Assembly: GCA_963677165.2 (NCBI GenBank)
Contig: CAXXSX010000002.1
Location: forward strand, 3,410,001 to 3,474,000
DNA length: 64,000 nt
Direction: 5' to 3'
Origin: JAFGXT01 sp963677165
GTDB taxonomy: Bacteria > Verrucomicrobiota > Lentisphaeria > Victivallales > SZUA-371
A program made the position numbers and the translations under genes. This document shows positions 60,281 to 64,000 of this stretch, piece by piece (the stretch's first letter is position 1; each line of letters begins with the position of its first letter). The notes below the pieces were generated by a model. It was not told the DNA's origin. It ran no database searches and saw nothing but the letters and a program-made list of their open reading frames with translations.

Positions 60281-62251
60281 ATGATTGATTTTCAGAACGT
60301 ATATAAGTCATATTCAGGTAAGGATATCCTTAACAATGCTACGTTTCGGATAAACCCGGGCGAGCGTACTGGACTGGTCGGCCCTAACGGAGCCGGGAAA
60401 AGTACGATTTTCGGTATTATTACCGGAGAGGTTGAACAGGATAAAGGCAATATTATGGTTCCAAAGGACCTGCGTATTGCCATCCTTCACCAGCAGATCG
60501 AACATGGCTGCGCCGATGTGCCGCTGCTCGATTTTGCTGCCAATGCCGTGGCTGAACTTTCTGAAATATCTACGCGCCTACATGTGCTTGAGCATCGTTT
60601 TCATGAAAATCCATCGCCGGATGAATATGAAAAGATGCTTAATGAGCAGGGTGATCTCCAGAGTCGATATGAACAGCTTGGCGGCTATCGCTTACGTCAT
60701 GCCGCCGAAGCCGCACTGTCCGGCCTGGGATTTCATGAAAGTGATTTTGAACGTCCGCTGGGTTCGTTTTCAGGCGGCTGGCAAATGCGCGGCGCTCTTG
60801 CCCGCGTGCTGATCTCCGATCCCGATATTTTACTGCTCGACGAACCGTCGAATTATCTTGATATTCCCGCGGTGGAATGGCTCTACCGTTTTCTTAAATC
60901 GTTCAAAGGGACATTGTTGCTGATTTCGCATGACCGTTTCCTGCTGAAAACGTTATGTAATATTACGCTTGAGATCAACGGCGGTAACGTGACCCGTTAT
61001 GCCGGGGATTACGATTATTATGTGCGTGAGCGTGATAACCGTTATCTGGCGCTCGAATCTGCGCAAAAGAATCAGGACCGCGAACGCGAGCGTCTTGAAC
61101 GCTCTATTAATCGGTTCCGTTCAAAGAGCACCAAGGCCGTTCAGGTGCAGAACTGGATTCGCAAGCTTGATAAAATGGACGACATTAATTTACCTGACCA
61201 GCTTCACTATTCCGGCTCAATTCGGGTGCCGGAGCCGCCGCCGTGCGGACACGAGATTATCCGGCTGGAGTCGGTCGATTTCAGCTATAACGGTACCGAT
61301 ATGATTCTTGAGGATATCGATATCGAGATCAAAAACGGCGATAAACTTGGAATCGTGGGCTACAATGGTATGGGGAAAACTACTCTGCTGAAAGTTATGG
61401 GCGGAGTCCATGCTCCAACCAGCGGCAAGCGCGTTCTGGGGCATAATGTGGTGCCGGGATATCAGGCGCAGGAGTTCAGTGAACTGCTGCCCGATGAGAA
61501 AAGCGTGTATAATGTGGTGCGCGACGCACTGCCGCCAGGGGGCGATCCAAAACGCCTGATGAATATTCTCGGCAGCTTTGGATTTTCAGGAGAAGAGGCC
61601 GATAAACTTTGTAAAGTCCTGAGCGGGGGCGAAAAGATCCGTTTGCTCTTTGCCCGGTTGTTTGTGAATCCGCCGAATTTCCTGTTACTCGACGAACCGA
61701 CAACTCACCTGGATATTTCAGCACGTGAGGCCTTACAGCAGGCGCTGAGCGAATATAAAGGTACCGTGATCTTTGTCAGCCATGATATCGAATTTGTGTC
61801 CAATGTGGCGGAAAACATTATTGCGATGGTGCCGCAGGGCATCAAACGCTATTTTGGCGACTACGCTTACTATCATGAAAAACTCGACCAGGAACAGCGC
61901 AAGGCGTCTGGCATTGAGGACAACGTCGAAGAGATCAAACCGGTTGAAAGTGCCGAGTCGCAGAAGGAGAAGCGTAAAGAACGCGCCAGAATGCGACAGC
62001 AGATGCAGGGCGAAAAACGTCATCTGGAAAAACAGGTATCAAAGCTCGAAAGTGAGATCGAAAAAGCCGAATCTGAACGTGAGGAAATCCTTGCTGAAAT
62101 GGCGGCGAATGCGGCGGATACGGACTTTGCCGATTTGAATCGTCGCTTAAAGAACCTTGAGTTTTCCATCTCCAAAGCTACAATCGAGTGGGAAGAATCT
62201 GCTGAAAAACTCGAAGCCTTCATGGAAGAATACAAGCGGATCGCTCAATAA
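60281..62251 (+). CDS. ABC-F family ATPase (Uup-like)
   Basis: 656 residues. Two ABC domains in one chain and no membrane segment. Walker A GPNGAGKST and GYNGMGKTT; signatures SFSGGWQMRGALARVL and LSGGEKIRLLFARL; Walker B LLLDEPSNYLD and LLLDEPTTHLD. A charged coiled coil forms the C-terminus (about 560-656), as in Uup. It acts on the ribosome. GGAG lies directly before the ATG, with no spacer, so translation is probably coupled to typA. Confidence 0.9.
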   Translation: MIDFQNVYKSYSGKDILNNATFRINPGERTGLVGPNGAGKSTIFGIITGEVEQDKGNIMVPKDLRIAILHQQIEHGCADVPLLDFAANAVAELSEISTRLHVLEHRFHENPSPDEYEKMLNEQGDLQSRYEQLGGYRLRHAAEAALSGLGFHESDFERPLGSFSGGWQMRGALARVLISDPDILLLDEPSNYLDIPAVEWLYRFLKSFKGTLLLISHDRFLLKTLCNITLEINGGNVTRYAGDYDYYVRERDNRYLALESAQKNQDRERERLERSINRFRSKSTKAVQVQNWIRKLDKMDDINLPDQLHYSGSIRVPEPPPCGHEIIRLESVDFSYNGTDMILEDIDIEIKNGDKLGIVGYNGMGKTTLLKVMGGVHAPTSGKRVLGHNVVPGYQAQEFSELLPDEKSVYNVVRDALPPGGDPKRLMNILGSFGFSGEEADKLCKVLSGGEKIRLLFARLFVNPPNFLLLDEPTTHLDISAREALQQALSEYKGTVIFVSHDIEFVSNVAENIIAMVPQGIKRYFGDYAYYHEKLDQEQRKASGIEDNVEEIKPVESAESQKEKRKERARMRQQMQGEKRHLEKQVSKLESEIEKAESEREEILAEMAANAADTDFADLNRRLKNLEFSISKATIEWEESAEKLEAFMEEYKRIAQ

Positions 62252-62285
62252 TTTGCCACCGGGTGCTAACCGGACGATTGTCGGG

Positions 62286-62300
62286 GCGGAGAGCCTCCGC
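62286..62300. repeat. Repeat family C, copy C2
   Basis: GCGGAGAGCCTCCGC hairpin followed by AGGCGAATAATG, as in C1. First part of the repeat nest at 62286-62702. Confidence 0.5.
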
Positions 62301-62355
62301 AGGCGAATAATGTTTTACGGACCGGATTAGTACGTCCACAATTCCACAAGATTTC

Positions 62356-62422
62356 TGACTTTAAGGTTTTTTATAAATCCACATGACAACAGCAAAATTG
62401 CTATTTGCGTTCGGAGAGCGTA
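62356..62422 (+). repeat. Repeat family D, copy D1
   Basis: About 67 bp matching 63425-63492 at roughly three of four positions, with the identical core CAGCAAAATTGCTAT and then TGCG-TCGGAGA. Confidence 0.55.
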
Positions 62423-62460
62423 CGTCTTATTTGGCAAGACTCTTTTAAGAATGGGAAAAA

Positions 62461-62608
62461 TTTAAATCGCGAAGCGATTTATGGCGGACACTCATGGCGT
62501 TAATCTGAGACTGAAAGGAACTTTCAGCCAGATTAACAACATTACTTCGGACCGGTACGTTGCCGGACGTGGTGCAGCGGCGGAACGCAGCTCGGCATAG
62601 CCGAAATC
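62461..62608 (+). repeat. Repeat family B, copy B4
   Basis: Hairpin AAATCGC-GAA-GCGATTT; stem GTTAATCTG/CAGATTAAC with inner CTGAAAG/CTTTCAG; ACATTACTTCGGACCGGTAC; TACGT/ACGTG; CGGCATAGCCG. All helices of B2 and B3 are kept with different bases. Confidence 0.8.
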
Positions 62609-62612
62609 CTTA

Positions 62613-62702
62613 GGGTAGGGACGGTTCTCCGTAACCGTCAGCTATTTTGTGCCTGAGCACAAAATTCCAAGAGACGGCTCGCTACGGAGAGCGCACCCTA
62701 CC
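62613..62702. repeat. Repeat family A, copy A2
   Basis: 90 bp, the same length as A1 and about 90% like it by eye; ends GGGTAGGG and CCCTACC. Its right end overlaps the stop codon of the minus-strand gene at 62698. Confidence 0.75.
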
Positions 62703-63039
62703 TACATAATATCTTTACATTAGCGTGGTGGAGCAGGTTCTGGTGCCATTGGTGACAGAGCTCAATGATTTTATCGGATGACGCAATTTTGATCAGTTCC
62801 AGGTTTGGATTGGTTTGTAAGGCGGAATTATCCATTACGGATAAATAGAATATCTGCGAATGAGTTAGTGTGCTGTCGGTGATGTCGGAAAAGTCGAATG
62901 TCTGACGGTTGAGTTGCTTAATAAATTCCTCGTTGTAATAAATCTGACCTTGTACCCGCTCCAAATCCTCAGCGGTTAAGATTCCGTCCATTTTTACCGA
63001 TACTTCTCCTTCGCGAACCACGATTTCCCTGATTGCCAT
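62698..63039 (-). CDS. Small protein with repeat-provided stop
   Basis: 113 residues from the ATG at 63039 (ribosome site AAAGGGGG). MAIREIVVREGEVSVKMDGI, then LTAEDLERVQGQIYYNEEFI and LIKIASSDKIIELCHQWHQN. Alpha/beta pattern reminiscent of STAS-like domains, but not secure. The TAG stop lies inside the CCCTACC end of repeat A2, so the natural C-terminus may have been replaced. Confidence 0.6.
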   Translation of the reverse strand: MAIREIVVREGEVSVKMDGILTAEDLERVQGQIYYNEEFIKQLNRQTFDFSDITDSTLTHSQIFYLSVMDNSALQTNPNLELIKIASSDKIIELCHQWHQNLLHHANVKILCR

Positions 63040-63162
63040 GACAACCCCCTTTGTGAGTTGCCGCCCTCGAAAAAATAAAAGGGCGGCGTTGTACTTGCCG
63101 TAAGTTAGAGGTCCGCCAAGACCTTCCGAAACAACAAGCAAACACCGCCCAAGTATACACAA

Positions 63163-63794
63163 GGGTGCTGTTTTCCTGTTCGCGTTTCGGATTGAAAATT
63201 GGCGGTTTCTAACTTACACGAACGAAAATAAAATTCACGTGAACACCACGTGAAAACTATGATTGTAAAATTTAAACTATCTGATTAAAATATCTCCGAA
63301 TTTTAAATTTCCCCAAAGTAGCTTGCGTTGTCCCCCAACGCAAATAGCAAGTCTACCGCAAACGCCGTAGACACGGATTTCTCTTTAACACAAATGACTA
63401 AATAGATTTATCTAAAGTCATTCATGACTTCCAAGGTTATACGTAAATCCATACGATATCAGCAAAATTGCTATATGCGCTCGGAGATCGCATGCTACTC
63501 TGAAAACCTGAATGCTATGCATTCAATTATATTTATTACTATAATCTCACGAAACATCTTTTGCAATTAAGGAAGGAGCTGTAATATATCTCTAACAATG
63601 AGAAATTGCGCTAGCAAAGTCTCTTTGATAGTAATTATTTCCTTCCCTTTCTTTGGAATAATATGTATGTAAGGTTTGCATGTTATTATTATTTAACAAA
63701 ATATAAGTTGTAATCATCGACAAAATATTATAAAGTAATGTTTATAGGCTTTTAGTTTGTGTGATATATTTAAACATTATTTCTGGAGGGATAA
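63163..63794. other. Intergenic region with repeat D2, AT-rich to the right
   Basis: No gene was seen. Repeat D2 lies at 63425-63492. From about 63500 the DNA becomes AT-rich with no clear structure, leading into the partial gene at 63795. Confidence 0.4.
63425..63492 (+). repeat. Repeat family D, copy D2
   Basis: Matches D1: CAGCAAAATTGCTAT identical; the flanks TAAATCCA and TCGGAGA are shared. Confidence 0.55.
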
Positions 63795-64000
63795 ATGGGG
63801 GGGAATATTGGAGGATATGATGAAAATACATATAAAGATAAAGAAAGTGTTGATTATTTATCAAAAGTCTTAGAAGATAGTAGACTTTTTAAAACACATT
63901 TTGACCAAAACGACAAAACGCCCAATTTTGATGGTTTTTTTGAAATTTGTGGACTTTGCGAAAAAAAAAGCATTCCATTGGGCAGATTTGATGTACAAAT
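63795..64000 (+). CDS. DUF4365-like protein, N-terminal part, cut by window end
   Basis: The first 68 residues are seen: MGGNIGGYDENTYKDKESVD, then FKTHFDQNDKTPNFDGFFEI and IPLGRFDVQ. The pattern DxxPNxDGxxEI...G-FDVQ resembles the nuclease-like DUF4365 proteins found in defence regions. Ribosome site TGGAGGG. AT-rich like 47.5-49.2 kb, suggesting transfer. The 3' end is outside the window. Confidence 0.5.
   Translation, partial: MGGNIGGYDENTYKDKESVDYLSKVLEDSRLFKTHFDQNDKTPNFDGFFEICGLCEKKSIPLGRFDVQ

Noticed and set aside
1..64000. CRISPR array, rRNA operon or prophage
   Set aside because: No evenly spaced direct repeats, no rRNA sequence and no block of phage structural genes were seen.

Overview
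The window looks like chromosomal DNA from a Lentisphaerota bacterium (Victivallis/Lentisphaera-like), or a close relative in the PVC group. The main reason is four prepilin-like proteins that share the FTLIELLVVIAIIAIL N-terminus and a C-terminal DGH motif, each sitting beside a sugar-type regulator and a secreted carbohydrate-active protein. This combination is typical of Lentisphaerota genomes. The long, Bacteroides-like PurF, the DUF1667/GlpAB-like proteins and the general codon use agree with it. The assignment is inference; no rRNA is present to confirm it.

Layout. 1-2000: two-ORF DDE transposase and the 3' end of a broken gene. 2120-4215 (minus): tRNA-Leu(UAG) and purF. 4435-8609: cassette 1 (LacI regulator, pseudopilin, secreted glycosidase-like protein). 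8782-10727: DUF4404 protein, two large inverted-repeat elements, and an orphan trpB. 10793-18993: cassette 2 (LacI regulator, pseudopilin, secreted BNR propeller, DUF4380 protein, cytoplasmic BNR propeller, aldo/keto reductase). 19172-30515: a long operon for glycerol-phosphate-type metabolites (GlpA-like, GlpB-like, DUF1667, G1P-dehydrogenase-like, GDPD, HAD phosphatase, XRE-cupin regulator, TIM-barrel epimerase, PHP hydrolase), ending with a 981-residue membrane protein of unknown function. 30556-39192: cassettes 3 and 4, paralogous to each other (GntR/LacI hybrid regulator, pseudopilin, secreted clan-A glycosidase). 39281-40980: nitrilase and a second GDPD whose 5' end is broken. 41160-45799: DeoR regulator, fused 2-oxoacid dehydrogenase E1, and E2 with tandem subunit-binding domains. 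45880-49350: small genes, a HigBA-type toxin-antitoxin pair and repeats in an AT-rich patch. 49352-55140 (minus): second GlpB/GlpA-like pair, SGNH hydrolase, a small ORF, ApbE and XerD. 55327-57309: IclR regulator and FAD oxidoreductase. 57599-62251: SnoaL-like protein, BipA/TypA and an ABC-F ATPase. 62252-64000: a nest of repeats, a small protein, and the start of a DUF4365-like gene cut by the window edge.

How it fits together. The four cassettes follow one plan: a self-regulating sugar sensor with operators on its own promoter, then one class of pseudopilin, then exported enzymes. This suggests that each glycan-use unit carries its own pilin-like accessory. The 19-30 kb operon and the 39-41 kb operon share a GTTTACT-N5-GTTTACT operator and both contain a GDPD, so they probably form one regulon for glycerophosphodiester or polyol-phosphate use.

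The strongest candidates for something undescribed are: (a) the regulator-pseudopilin-hydrolase cassette itself; (b) a perfect palindrome inside every pseudopilin coding sequence, kept by compensating synonymous changes; (c) a roughly 145 bp dispersed repeat (45-62 kb) whose copies keep the same helices through covarying bases; and (d) a 166 bp nested inverted-repeat element upstream of trpB.
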